Notes: generated from the sequence alone by a model not told the origin. A stretch of 60,300 bases of DNA from Puniceibacterium antarcticum (GCF_002760615.1 NZ_AWWI01000180.1:1-60300); one strand, 5' to 3'. Shown: positions 47,440-56,286, counted from the first letter of the stretch. Translations and numbers: made by a program.

Positions 47440-49203
47440 ATGAATATGAAAACCCTCCGAAACCGCCTGCGGCCTGTCACGGCTTCGGTTTTTGTCAAAT
47501 GTTCGGCCATTGTGGTAGTGACGACCATCGTCGTATCGTTCGTCCTTGTAAACCGGACCTTCGATATAAGCAGCCGTGTTGCACGGGCCTCTGTTCTGGA
47601 GACCGCGATGAGAACAGTCGAAGCCAGTACAGACCAGTTGATCGATGCGGTACGCTTCAAAGCCATGGACAAGATCACAACGATCAGCAGTCGTGCTTTG
47701 AAGGAAGCTGAAAGAAGTGGCGTTGCAGCGATTGTGGTGGGGGCCGATGCGAGCGTCATATTCGAAGAGGGCGATCTGACCAGCGATCGTTACACGGAGG
47801 CCGTCGATCTGGCCAAAGTTGCGACGTCCAGCGGCCAGGTTCAGACATCTGAAGACGGATTCGTGATCGCCAAGCCCTTGATACGAGAGGAAGGGAAAGC
47901 CGCAGGGGGCGCCTTTGCCATGATCTGGACTCCAGATGCTGCTGTTGGCGATCTGAATGAGGAAAAGTCAGCGGCCCTTCTTTATGGAGGCGTCGTGTTC
48001 TTTGCCATGCTTGCAATGACGGTTTTCTTGCTGCGCCACGTGATAGGCAAGCCGGTGGCTGCGCTGAAACAAACGATTTCAGAGCTTACTGCGGGCAATT
48101 ATGACGTGAGCAGCGAGCTAGCCGGGCGAGGGGACGAATTTGGATCTATTGCGCGGGAACTGGTGGATCTGACTGAAATGCTGCGTCTCGCGCGGAGTTC
48201 TGAGGAAGTCCGGCAGGCCAATCAACGGGAGCAGTCGGAGGTGGTGCGCTTCCTAAGTGACGGTCTGGTGGCTTTGGCCGACGGGGTGCTGACCCACAAT
48301 ATCTCTGCGCGATTCCCGGCAGAGTACGAGGCCTTGCGAGAGAACTACAACAGCGCAGTCGATAGCCTTCGCACTGCGATCTCAGAGGTGAAGAGCAGCG
48401 CGGAGAGCATCAGGAGCGGTGCGGATGAGATCAATGAGGCGTCAGAAAGCCTGTCCCACCGGACAGAGACCCAGGCCGCAACGCTGGAAGAGACCGCTGC
48501 TGCGCTGGATGAACTTGTGACAAGCGTGAAATCGGCTGCGGACAGCGCGCGACAGGTGGATGACACAGTGAAAGCCGCAAATGCCATGACAGAGCAGAAC
48601 GCTGGAATCATGAAAAACGCCGTCACCGCCATGTCCGAGATTGAGAAATCTTCGGAACAGATTGGCGAAATCATCAGCGTGATCGACGATATCGCCTTTC
48701 AGACCAACCTGCTGGCTCTGAACGCGGGGGTCGAGGCTGCACGTGCGGGCACGGCTGGTAAAGGGTTTGCTGTGGTCGCATCCGAAGTGCGTGCGCTGGC
48801 ACAGCGCAGTTCCGGTGCCGCACAGCAGATCAAATCGTTGATCAGCGGTTCCAGCCTGCAGGTGAAAACCGGTGCGCAGCTGGTGGAGCAGGCCGGTGCT
48901 GCGATGCTTGAGGTGGTGGACCGGGTCCAGTACATTTCCGGATTGGTGAGCGACATCGCTCATGGCGCTTCGGAGCAGTCTCTAGGGATCAATGAAATCA
49001 ACATTGGCGTGACGAGCCTAGATCAAGTGACACAGCAGAACGCTGCCATGGTCGAGGAGTCCTCTTCCGCTGCGATGGTTCTCAGCTCGGATTCCCAGCG
49101 ACTTATTCAGCTTGTCGCGCGCTTCCAGCTCTCAGGCATGCAAGGGGTGGTGTCGTCCACATCAATGGGACTCGACAACGGATCGTCTTATCGGGCGGCA
49201 TAA
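47440..49203 (+). CDS. methyl-accepting chemotaxis protein
   Basis: 587 residues. TM1 about residues 17-37, a periplasmic sensor region of about 145 residues, TM2 about 182-202, then HAMP (GKPVAALKQTISELTAGNYDV). A second HAMP-like stretch follows (about 265-310, ALADGVLTHNIS). The long coiled-coil signalling domain ends in the hairpin tip DIAFQTNLLALNAGVEAARAG, near residue 420. The periplasmic region is too short for a double Cache and may bind the secreted partner encoded just upstream. Adaptation and CheA/CheW genes are not in the window. Confidence 0.93.
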   Translation: MNMKTLRNRLRPVTASVFVKCSAIVVVTTIVVSFVLVNRTFDISSRVARASVLETAMRTVEASTDQLIDAVRFKAMDKITTISSRALKEAERSGVAAIVVGADASVIFEEGDLTSDRYTEAVDLAKVATSSGQVQTSEDGFVIAKPLIREEGKAAGGAFAMIWTPDAAVGDLNEEKSAALLYGGVVFFAMLAMTVFLLRHVIGKPVAALKQTISELTAGNYDVSSELAGRGDEFGSIARELVDLTEMLRLARSSEEVRQANQREQSEVVRFLSDGLVALADGVLTHNISARFPAEYEALRENYNSAVDSLRTAISEVKSSAESIRSGADEINEASESLSHRTETQAATLEETAAALDELVTSVKSAADSARQVDDTVKAANAMTEQNAGIMKNAVTAMSEIEKSSEQIGEIISVIDDIAFQTNLLALNAGVEAARAGTAGKGFAVVASEVRALAQRSSGAAQQIKSLISGSSLQVKTGAQLVEQAGAAMLEVVDRVQYISGLVSDIAHGASEQSLGINEINIGVTSLDQVTQQNAAMVEESSSAAMVLSSDSQRLIQLVARFQLSGMQGVVSSTSMGLDNGSSYRAA

Positions 49204-49380
49204 AGTGCTGTTGAAGAGACGACCATTCCTGCGCTTGCCGCAGGGGTTCTCATACTTCTGCAGTGCATCGGTCGATGGGGCGCGTCTTAGCTCACCCTAA
49301 ATCGGTACAGATGAGATGCTGTTCAGGCAATTTAGTATGCTTCGGGGGCTTGGTGTCATCGATCAGAAATCAAGAGCTCA

Positions 49381-49417
49381 CGGCAGAAGGACACTGGCGT
49401 TGGGTGACCTTCTGCCG
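49381..49417 (+). terminator. strong hairpin after the chemoreceptor gene
   Basis: CGGCAGAAGG, 17-base loop, CCTTCTGCCG, then GGTTTCG. No T run, so the role (terminator, processing site or part of a small RNA) is open. It lies 178 bases after the chemoreceptor stop. Confidence 0.4.
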
Positions 49418-49499
49418 GGTTTCGGGAGAGTTTCGGAGTCAACGCGAGCCCGTGACAAAGGGATTAAGCGCCTGACCAAAGCATCTGTCGCGAACATCC

Positions 49500-49528
49500 G
49501 ATCCAAGTTTGACCCGAAACTCGTTAAG
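49500..49528 (+). repeat. dispersed AACCCGAAACGC repeat, copy 3
   Basis: GATCCAAGTTTGACCCGAAA continuing into CTCGTTAAG; it aligns with copies 1 and 2 with a few changes. It lies just downstream of eda (convergent side). Confidence 0.5.
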
Positions 49529-49535
49529 CCACCTT

Positions 49536-50180
49536 TTAGCGCGCAAGGGCTGCGGCTTCGCGGGCGAGCTCTTCGATCGCTTTCCAGTCGCCTTTTGCAA
49601 CCAGATCCTTGGGCGCAACCCAGCTGCCGCCGACGCAGAGCGTGTTGGAGAGACTCAGGTAGTCATCTGCATTCTTGAGTGAGACACCGCCGGTCGGGCA
49701 GAAGCGGACCTGTGGGATCGGCGCCCCGATGGCCTTGAGAGCTGGCGCGCCGCCATTGGCCTCGGCTGGAAAGAACTTCTGGACGGTGTAGCCGCGTTCC
49801 AGCAGGCGCATCACTTCGGAGGCGGTGGCCGCTCCTGGGAGCAGCGGCAGATCTGCCGCCTCGCAGGCCGACAGGATGGTTTCGGTGGCCCCGGGCGATA
49901 CGCCGAATCTGGCGCCGGCAGCCACAGCCGCCTGCACGTCAGCAGGTGTCAGCAGCGTGCCAGCGCCGACAGTGCCGCCTTCGACCTTGGCCATTTCGCG
50001 GATTGCATCGAGTGCCGCAGGGGTGCGCAGGGTGACCTCGAGCACGGGCAGGCCACCGGCCACCAGGGCCTCTGCCAAAGCGCGTGCGCTGGAAGCGTCA
50101 TCTATGACAAGAACGGGTATGACGGGGGCGAGGCGGCAGAGCGCTTCGGATTGGATGCTGGCAGCATGGGGGGTGAGCAT
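49536..50180 (-). CDS. eda: KDPG/KHG aldolase
   Basis: 214 residues. Splits 2-keto-3-deoxy-6-phosphogluconate into pyruvate and glyceraldehyde 3-phosphate. The barrel includes APVIPVLVID, EVTLRTPAAL with the conserved Glu, GTLLTPADV, and the Schiff-base Lys in YTVQKFFPAE, then RFCPTGGVS. The start at 50180 (MLTPHAA) follows AAAGGG. It lies 62 bases after edd on the same strand: a complete Entner-Doudoroff pair. Confidence 0.96.
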   Translation of the reverse strand: MLTPHAASIQSEALCRLAPVIPVLVIDDASSARALAEALVAGGLPVLEVTLRTPAALDAIREMAKVEGGTVGAGTLLTPADVQAAVAAGARFGVSPGATETILSACEAADLPLLPGAATASEVMRLLERGYTVQKFFPAEANGGAPALKAIGAPIPQVRFCPTGGVSLKNADDYLSLSNTLCVGGSWVAPKDLVAKGDWKAIEELAREAAALAR

Positions 50181-50242
50181 GACGGCCCTTTTCAAGTTTG
50201 GTGATGTCAGTTTTTGTGTATTTTGGAGAGAAGAAGCGAGGC

Positions 50243-52048
50243 TCAAACCACGACGGCAGCCCCGTTGGAGGCAAGGCCAACGTTTTTTCGGAACACGTCA
50301 AAAAGTTCGCGCCCGACGCCATGACCATTATCTGTCATGTCAGCCGTGACGGGTTCGCGGTTGTCAAAGTCAGAGGCCAGACAATCGATCGTGCCCTTGA
50401 CGGCGTCAAGCCGGATCAGGTCGCCGTCGCGCACGCGAGCCAGTGGTCCGCCGTTGACGGCCTCTGGTGAGACGTGAATGGCCGAGGGCACCTTGCCCGA
50501 CGCACCGGACATGCGCCCGTCGGTGACCAGTGCCACCTTGAGGCCACGGTCCTGAAGGACGGCGAGTGTCGGCGTCAGGCTGTGCAATTCGGGCATGCCG
50601 TTGGCGCTTGGACCCTGAAAGCGCACGACGACGATGGTGTCTTCGGTGAATTCGCCGGCCTTGAACGCCTTTTTGACATCGTCCTGATCGTGGAAGATGC
50701 GGGCCTTTGCCTCGATCACATGGCGCGACGGGTCTACGGCGGAGATTTTCATCATGCCATGGCCCAGATTGCCGTTGAGCTGCTGCAGGCCACCGGTCTT
50801 TTGGAAGGGATCAGAGGCTGGGCGGAGGATTTTTTCATTGAGGGACGCACCTGCACCAGGGATGTAGGTCACGCGGCCGGCATCCAGCTTGGGTTCCTGC
50901 GTGTAGAGCGACAGCCCATCACCGGCAACGGTTTTGACATCCTCGTGCAGCAGCCCTTCGGAGAGCAGCTGGCCGATCATGTAAGACAGCCCGCCGGCAG
51001 CGTGGAAGTGATTCACATCCGCCAGACCATTCGGATAGACCTTGGCCATCAGCGGCACGGCATTGGAGATTTCGTCAAAGTCCTGCAGTTCCAGCGCGAT
51101 CCCTGCGGCGCGCGCCATGGCGGGCAGGTGCAGGACGAGGTTGGTTGATCCACCGGTCGCCATCAGCCCGACGATGCCGTTCACAAACGCCTTGGCATCC
51201 AGAATGTCGCAGACCGGGCGGTAATCATTGCCAAGGGCGGTGATTTCCAGCGCGCGTTCGGTGCCCGCGACGGTCAGCGCGTCGCGAAGCGGCGTGTTGG
51301 GATTGACAAAGGAGGCGCCCGGCAGGTGCAGGCCCATGAATTCCATCAACATCTGGTTGGAATTGGCGGTGCCGTAGAAGGTGCAGGTGCCGGGACCATG
51401 ATAGCTTGCCATCTCGGCCTTCATCAGCGCGTCGCGGCCCACCTCGCCATTGGCGAATTGCTGGCGAACCTTGGATTTTTCATCATTTGGCAGGCCGCTG
51501 GTCATCGGCCCGGCGGGCAGGAAAATGCCGGGAATATAGCCAAAGGTGGCTGCGCCCATCACAAGGCCGGGGACGATCTTGTCGCAGACACCAAGGTAGA
51601 TCGCCGAGTCAAAGACGTTGTGGGACAAGGCGATACCGGTGGCGAGCGCGATCACGTCGCGTGAAAACAGCGACAGCTCCATGCCGACCTGACCTTGGGT
51701 CACGCCATCGCACATGGCCGGAACGCCGCCGGCGACCTGAGCCGTGCCGCCCTGCGCACGGGCCGCGTTGCGGATGATGTCGGGGTATTTTTCGAACGGC
51801 TGATGGGCCGAGAGCATGTCGTTATAGGCAGAAACGATGCCGATATTGGGAGCGCGGCTGTCGGCCAGAGAGCTCTTGTCGTCGCCCATCGCGGCGTAGG
51901 CATGGGCCTGGTTGCCGCAGGTCAGATGGGCGCGGCGCGGGCCTTCCTCTGCGGCGCGGCGCATGCGGTCAAGATAGCGCTCGCGCAGCGGGGCGCTGCG
52001 CTCTTCGATGCGGTTTGTGACTTTGGCGATTGTGGCGTTCAGGGTCAT
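50243..52048 (-). CDS. edd: 6-phosphogluconate dehydratase
   Basis: 601 residues. Dehydrates 6-phosphogluconate to KDPG; an IlvD/Edd family [4Fe-4S] enzyme. Cluster cysteines lie in LTCGNQAH-like context near the N-terminus, in VPAMCDGVTQGQ and in LGVCDKIVPG; further signatures are MATGGSTNLVLHLPA, GRMSGASGKVPSAIHVSPEA and the C-terminal FRKNVGLASNGA. Full length. A palindromic operator candidate lies at 52097-52108. Confidence 0.96.
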   Translation of the reverse strand: MTLNATIAKVTNRIEERSAPLRERYLDRMRRAAEEGPRRAHLTCGNQAHAYAAMGDDKSSLADSRAPNIGIVSAYNDMLSAHQPFEKYPDIIRNAARAQGGTAQVAGGVPAMCDGVTQGQVGMELSLFSRDVIALATGIALSHNVFDSAIYLGVCDKIVPGLVMGAATFGYIPGIFLPAGPMTSGLPNDEKSKVRQQFANGEVGRDALMKAEMASYHGPGTCTFYGTANSNQMLMEFMGLHLPGASFVNPNTPLRDALTVAGTERALEITALGNDYRPVCDILDAKAFVNGIVGLMATGGSTNLVLHLPAMARAAGIALELQDFDEISNAVPLMAKVYPNGLADVNHFHAAGGLSYMIGQLLSEGLLHEDVKTVAGDGLSLYTQEPKLDAGRVTYIPGAGASLNEKILRPASDPFQKTGGLQQLNGNLGHGMMKISAVDPSRHVIEAKARIFHDQDDVKKAFKAGEFTEDTIVVVRFQGPSANGMPELHSLTPTLAVLQDRGLKVALVTDGRMSGASGKVPSAIHVSPEAVNGGPLARVRDGDLIRLDAVKGTIDCLASDFDNREPVTADMTDNGHGVGRELFDVFRKNVGLASNGAAVVV

Positions 52049-52096
52049 GGACCTGTCCTTGTCCCGATAATGGCTGAATAAAACTACTTTAGACCA

Positions 52097-52108
52097 GTTA
52101 GCGCTAAC
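52097..52108. promoter_or_regulatory. palindromic operator candidate of edd-eda
   Basis: GTTAGCGCTAAC is a perfect 12-bp palindrome with a central CG, the form bound by LacI/GalR-type repressors (compare gluconate repressor sites). It lies 49 bases upstream of the edd start. No repressor gene is in the window. Confidence 0.65.
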
Positions 52109-52322
52109 AGTAAAGAACGCTCTCCACAGGGCGGCGTTTTAGGACTGCAGCGGGCAGTGGGTCGCTGTGCGTTGAATGTGATTACAGTTTGCGCAATTTT
52201 TCCGGGGGCAACAAGGGCATGTGCCAAAAGGAACCAACTCCGCGTGCGAATTCTGGCGTGACAGGGCCTGCACAGGCATGTGGACGCTTTCCAGTGCGCA
52301 CCGGACCGTTTAAGAGAGCAGA

Positions 52323-53519
52323 ATGACAGATCCCCTTCTCCCCACCGTCCGCCTGAAACCCAAGGCCAATGCCCGCGCTGTGCGGCGTGGCTTTCCTTGG
52401 GTATTCGCCAATGAAATGGTCGTTGACCGCCGCACTGGTGCCTTGCCCCCGGGCAGTGTCGCGCTGCTGGAGGATGCCGAGCGCACGCCAATGGGTCTTG
52501 TGGCGGTCAATCCGACCTCCAAGATCATGTGCCGCATGCTTGATCCCGTAGGGACAGAGGCACCGGATCAGGCCTGGTTCGCGGCGCGGATCGGCCATGC
52601 GCTGTCGCTGCGCGAACGGCTGTTCGACACACCGTTTTACCGTCTGATCCACGCCGAGGCCGATGGCCTGCCCGGCGTGATCATCGACCGGTTCGGCGAT
52701 CTTGCCGTGGTTCAGCCGAATGCGGCCTGGGCGGATGTCTATCTAGATGCGATGGTTGCGGCCCTTGTCGAAGTGACGGGGGTGACAACCGTGCTGAAAA
52801 ACGCCGGAGGGCGCGGACGGATGCTGGAAGGTCTGGATGCGCTGGATGCCGTTCTTGTCGGCACTGCGCCCGAGGCTGCGCTGCCGGTGGAAATGAACGA
52901 CGCGATCTATATGGCGGATGTGACGGGCGGTCAGAAGACCGGGCTGTTCTACGACCAGCGGCCCAACCATGCCTTTGCGGCACGTCTGGCCAAAGATGCG
53001 CGCGTGCTGGATGTCTTTTCGCATGTGGGCGGCTTTGCTCTGGCAGCGCTGGCGGGCGGCGCGCAATCAGCCCTGGCCGTTGATGGATCGGCGCCGGCCC
53101 TGGCTTTGGCCACCGAAGCGGCAGATCGTATGGGGGCGAGTGATCGGTTCACGACCCGGCAGGGGGATGCGTTTGATGCGATGATGGGGCTGGCGCAGGA
53201 AGATGCGCTGTTCGATCTGGTGATCTGCGACCCGCCCGCCTTTGCACCGTCGAAACCGGCGCTGGAAAAGGGCCTGCGCGCCTATGAGCGTGTGGCGCGG
53301 CTTTCGGCAGGTCTGGTTCAGGACGGCGGCTATCTGGTGCTGTGTTCCTGCAGCCATGCGGCGGATCTGACCGTGTTTACAGGCGCTTGCCTGCGCGGGA
53401 TTGGTCGCGCGGGTCGGCATGCGCAGCTGGTGCACACCGGCTTTGCCGGGCCGGATCATCCGCTGATGCCGCAACTGGCTGAAAGCGGCTATCTCAAGGC
53501 GCTGTTCTTCCGCCTGTGA
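52323..53519 (+). CDS. rlmI: RlmI-type 23S rRNA m5C methyltransferase
   Basis: 398 residues. An N-terminal PUA domain (about 5-75: VRLKPKANARAVRRGFPWVFANEM), a linker domain with RLIHAEADGLPGVIIDRFGD, then the SAM domain with FYDQRPNH, VLDVFSHVGGFALAAL and the catalytic LVICDPPAFAPSK, ending in LCSCSHAAD. This order fits RlmI-like enzymes that methylate a cytosine of 23S rRNA. Its TGA overlaps the GTG start of the PIN protein (GTGA). Confidence 0.9.
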   Translation: MTDPLLPTVRLKPKANARAVRRGFPWVFANEMVVDRRTGALPPGSVALLEDAERTPMGLVAVNPTSKIMCRMLDPVGTEAPDQAWFAARIGHALSLRERLFDTPFYRLIHAEADGLPGVIIDRFGDLAVVQPNAAWADVYLDAMVAALVEVTGVTTVLKNAGGRGRMLEGLDALDAVLVGTAPEAALPVEMNDAIYMADVTGGQKTGLFYDQRPNHAFAARLAKDARVLDVFSHVGGFALAALAGGAQSALAVDGSAPALALATEAADRMGASDRFTTRQGDAFDAMMGLAQEDALFDLVICDPPAFAPSKPALEKGLRAYERVARLSAGLVQDGGYLVLCSCSHAADLTVFTGACLRGIGRAGRHAQLVHTGFAGPDHPLMPQLAESGYLKALFFRL

Positions 53520-54058
53520 AAGTTCTGATCGACACCTGTGTCATGTATCCGACGGTGATGCGTGTCGTTGTTCTGGGCGTGGCGGCGACGGGGGCATTCA
53601 CGCCCCTGTGGTCGTCGCGGATCCTGGAAGAATGGGCCCGCGCGGCGCGCAAGCTGGGCCCTGGAGGTGAGGCGCAGGCGCGGGGCGAGATTGCCACGCT
53701 GAGGATCGACTGGCCCAAGGCCGAGGTGGTCTGGAAACCCTCGCTTGAATCGCGGCTGTGGCTGCCTGATCCCAACGATGTGCATGTGCTGGCGGCGGCG
53801 GTTGCCAGTTCGGCGGATGTGATCCTTACCCTCAATGCCTCTGATTTTCCACGCAATGTTCTGGCGGACGAGGGGCTGAGCCGCGCCGATCCCGATGCCT
53901 TTCTGCTGGGGCACTGGCAGGCGCAGCCCGAGGTTGTGGCGGGTGTCTGTGACAGCGTGCTTGAGGAGGCACGGCGGCTGTCCGGGCAATCCTGGGAGAT
54001 GCGCGCCCTGCTGAAGAAAGCGCGGCTACCACGGCTGGCCAAGGCGGTCACCTCTTGA
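53516..54058 (+). CDS. PIN domain protein
   Basis: 180 residues. PIN nucleases use three or four acidic residues: here Asp6 in VLIDTCV, the Glu pair in RILEEWARA near residue 39, Asp and Asn in LPDPNDVHVLAAA, and the Asp of LTLNASDFP. The fold extends about 150 residues and is followed by a helical tail rich in basic residues (LKKARLPRLAKAVTS). It starts with GTG inside the end of rlmI and is therefore translationally coupled to it; there is no antitoxin-like gene beside it, which argues against a VapBC pair. An RNA substrate is only an inference. Confidence 0.82.
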   Translation: MKVLIDTCVMYPTVMRVVVLGVAATGAFTPLWSSRILEEWARAARKLGPGGEAQARGEIATLRIDWPKAEVVWKPSLESRLWLPDPNDVHVLAAAVASSADVILTLNASDFPRNVLADEGLSRADPDAFLLGHWQAQPEVVAGVCDSVLEEARRLSGQSWEMRALLKKARLPRLAKAVTS

Positions 54059-54220
54059 TGCGCTGTGTCTTTTAAGGGACTGTTTTTGCGTGTATAAATT
54101 TTCAGAGAAATTCTACCGGACAGGGATGGACGGCCAGAAGGGTTGCGGCAGCCTGTTCAGGCTGATACTGCGCCTTCAAAACCCGATGGTTTTCATCGGA
54201 TACGATGCGAGGCACCGGTG

Positions 54221-55318
54221 AACATCACCCCCACCCAAATCACCCAACCCAGGCTGGAAATTCGTAACCTTATCCGTCGGTTCGAGGGCAAGGCGGTTGT
54301 GGATGACGTCTCGCTCAGCATTTTGCCGGGGCATGTGACCTGCCTTTTGGGGCCATCTGGCTGCGGGAAATCCACCACGCTGCGGATGATTGCCGGGGTG
54401 GATATGCAGGATTCAGGACAAATTTATGTGGATGGTCAGCTGATCTGTGACACCCAGTTCCGGGTGCCGCCGGAACGGCGCTCGATTGGGTTGATGTTTC
54501 AGGATTTCGCACTGTTTCCGCATCTTTCGGTGGGGGACAATGTCGCCTTTGGCCTGAGTGGCACGAAGGCGGAAAAGCGCAAGCGTGTTACGGAACTACT
54601 TGAACGCGTTGGACTTTTGCATTTCATTGATGACTATCCCCATGAGCTTTCTGGGGGTGAGCAGCAGCGGGTTGCGCTGGCGCGTGCATTGGCGCCGCGC
54701 CCCCGGGTGATGCTGATGGACGAGCCTTTTTCGGGCTTGGACAACCGGTTGCGCGACGGCATCCGGGATGAGACGCTGGCGCTGCTGAAGGAAGAGGGTA
54801 CCAGTGTTCTGCTGGTCACCCATGAACCCGAAGAGGCCATGCGCATGGCCGATGAGATCGCGCTGATGCGTGGCGGGCGGATCGTGCAGAAGGGTGCGCC
54901 CTACAATATCTACAAATCCCCAGCGGATAAGGAAGCTGTTGCCTTCTTTAGCGATATCAACGTCTTGCAAGGCAATGTTCAGGGCGCTTTGGTGGATACA
55001 GCCTTTGGTCAGTTCCTAGCACCAGGGGTGCCAGATGGCGGCGCGGTCGAGATTGTGTTCCGCCCGCAGCATGTTGGCATCGATTTTGACCGTGCCGGGC
55101 GTGGCCCGAATCCGACCGAATTGCAGGGTATGCCCGCGCGGGGCACGGTGGAGCGGGCGCGGTTCATGGGGTCAGAGAGCCTTGTCGAGTTTCGCATGGA
55201 CCATGATGGTGCGGTGCTCAAGGCGACGGTGCCGAACGTGTTCCTGCCCAAGGTCGGCACCGCGATGTGGCTGACCGTGCGGCGCGACCGCTGTTTCATC
55301 TTTCCCCGAAAGGGCTGA
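54221..55318 (+). CDS. ABC transporter ATP-binding protein, iron/thiamine/polyamine (FbpC) type
   Basis: 365 residues. Walker A LLGPSGCGKST, Q-loop LMFQDFALFPHL, signature LSGGEQQRVALARAL, Walker B VMLMDEPFSGLD, H-loop THEPEEAMRMAD. A C-terminal TOBE-like domain (about 270-365) places it with ATPases of importers for Fe3+, spermidine or thiamine. The GTG at 54221 is preceded by GAGG; the longer frame from 54143 is not supported. Notably no permease or binding protein lies beside it in the window, so it is an orphan ATPase. Array copy B fills the gap after its stop. Confidence 0.88.
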   Translation, partial: NITPTQITQPRLEIRNLIRRFEGKAVVDDVSLSILPGHVTCLLGPSGCGKSTTLRMIAGVDMQDSGQIYVDGQLICDTQFRVPPERRSIGLMFQDFALFPHLSVGDNVAFGLSGTKAEKRKRVTELLERVGLLHFIDDYPHELSGGEQQRVALARALAPRPRVMLMDEPFSGLDNRLRDGIRDETLALLKEEGTSVLLVTHEPEEAMRMADEIALMRGGRIVQKGAPYNIYKSPADKEAVAFFSDINVLQGNVQGALVDTAFGQFLAPGVPDGGAVEIVFRPQHVGIDFDRAGRGPNPTELQGMPARGTVERARFMGSESLVEFRMDHDGAVLKATVPNVFLPKVGTAMWLTVRRDRCFIFPRKG

Positions 55319-55325
55319 AAAAGCC

Positions 55326-55377
55326 GATATGGAAGGCGTATGGTTTGCGTATGGAAACCGTATGGCTGCGCATATGG
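55326..55377 (+). repeat. 11-bp periodic CGTATGG array, copy B
   Basis: Units begin at 55326 (GATATGG), 55337, 55348 and 55359 (CGTATGG each) at an exact 11-bp spacing, then CATATGG at 55371 (12 bases on). It occupies almost the entire 62-base space between two convergent genes, so a promoter role is unlikely here. Copy A is at 10387. Confidence 0.8.
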
Positions 55378-55380
55378 GGT

Positions 55381-56064
55381 CTAGCGGCGCTGTGGACGGT
55401 CGTCTGCATGCGGGGCGTAGTCCGACAACCGCTTTCCCGGCTCGTTGACGAACAGTCCTGCAACCGTGCTGAGCGCGGTGATGCGGTCGATGCGGAAGCT
55501 GGCGAAATCACTGGTGGTTTCATCCCAGACAACACAGGTCCAGACGCGGCCCCAATAGTCGATGTGCAGCGGGCGGACCACATGCGCCTGTGTATCCCCC
55601 GCGAGGGTGACACGGAGTTTCTGCCGCGCCCGGATGGCAGAGCGGAAGGCCGGCATGTGGCGGAAACCCTGTGCGGCCTCGGCAAAGGGATAAGTGGCAA
55701 ATCCAAAGCGGCCCGGGGCGGGGCCGACATCCTGCGGCAGAACGGCGTCGATCTTGGCCGAGAGGGCGCGGGCCGCTTCTGCCAGGTCGGGCAGGGTGCC
55801 TGCACCGACGGCGGCAAGGCCGAGGTGCAGCGCCTCTAGTTCAACCTCGGTCAGGTTCAGCGGTGGCAGGGTGATGGCGGCGCGGGCAGTGTAGCCGATG
55901 CCACGCGCCCCTTCGACCGGGACGCCAGAGGCGGCGAGCGTGTCCATGTCACGGTAGATGGTGCGGATCGACACATGCAGTGCCTTTGCGAGGTCTTCTG
56001 CCCGGTGCAGATCGCCGTCCTTGAGCCGCATCATCAGCGCATAAAGCCGGTCGGCACGTTTCAT
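55381..56064 (-). CDS. WYL-type (YafY family) transcriptional regulator
   Basis: 227 residues. An N-terminal winged helix of the HTH_11 type (ADRLYALMMRLKDGDLHRAEDLAKALHVSIRTIYRDMDTLAASGVP) followed by the WYL-like sensor domain (about residues 130-215) with HVVRPLHIDYWGRVWTCVVWD and FRIDRI. WYL regulators respond to ligands or to single-stranded DNA. The start follows AAAGG. Repeated TGACA half sites lie 50-85 bases upstream (56115-56148), a likely operator for self-regulation. No target operon is obvious apart from the divergent tat genes. Confidence 0.9.
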   Translation of the reverse strand: MKRADRLYALMMRLKDGDLHRAEDLAKALHVSIRTIYRDMDTLAASGVPVEGARGIGYTARAAITLPPLNLTEVELEALHLGLAAVGAGTLPDLAEAARALSAKIDAVLPQDVGPAPGRFGFATYPFAEAAQGFRHMPAFRSAIRARQKLRVTLAGDTQAHVVRPLHIDYWGRVWTCVVWDETTSDFASFRIDRITALSTVAGLFVNEPGKRLSDYAPHADDRPQRR

Positions 56065-56114
56065 GATTCGGACCTTTCAGAGGATGTGATTCGAGGGGCT
56101 CACGAGAATGATAC

Positions 56115-56148
56115 TGACAAAAACCTGTCAACTGACAACCTCTTGACA
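56115..56148. promoter_or_regulatory. cluster of TGACA half sites (operator candidate)
   Basis: TGACA at 56115, TGTCA at 56126, TGACA at 56133 and TGACA at 56144. The first two form an inverted repeat with 6-base spacing, the second and third one with 2-base spacing. The last doubles as TTGACA, a -35 candidate. It lies between the WYL regulator and tatA. Confidence 0.6.
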
Positions 56149-56286
56149 AACAGCGCGGTAAAATGGGCCGCAAACCGCCGTGATCCGGTGGCTTTGCCGC
56201 TTTTATGGGAGAGCGAAACCCACTAGAAACGGGTGATGATTTTTTTGCGGGCCGCTGACTGGCCTGCCTGCGTCTAGGAGAATGAG

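Larger units (their letters stand above)
49204..49535. other. 332-base intergenic region with hairpin and repeat
   Basis: Contains a perfect 10-bp stem (CGGCAGAAGG at 49381-49390 with CCTTCTGCCG at 49408-49417, 17-base loop) and copy 3 of the AACCCGAAACGC repeat. A plus-strand frame crossing into eda is not convincing. Confidence 0.6.

Noticed and set aside
49316-49678. 120-codon plus-strand frame between the chemoreceptor and eda
   Set aside because: Its second half is the antisense of eda and the first half contains a hairpin and a dispersed repeat.
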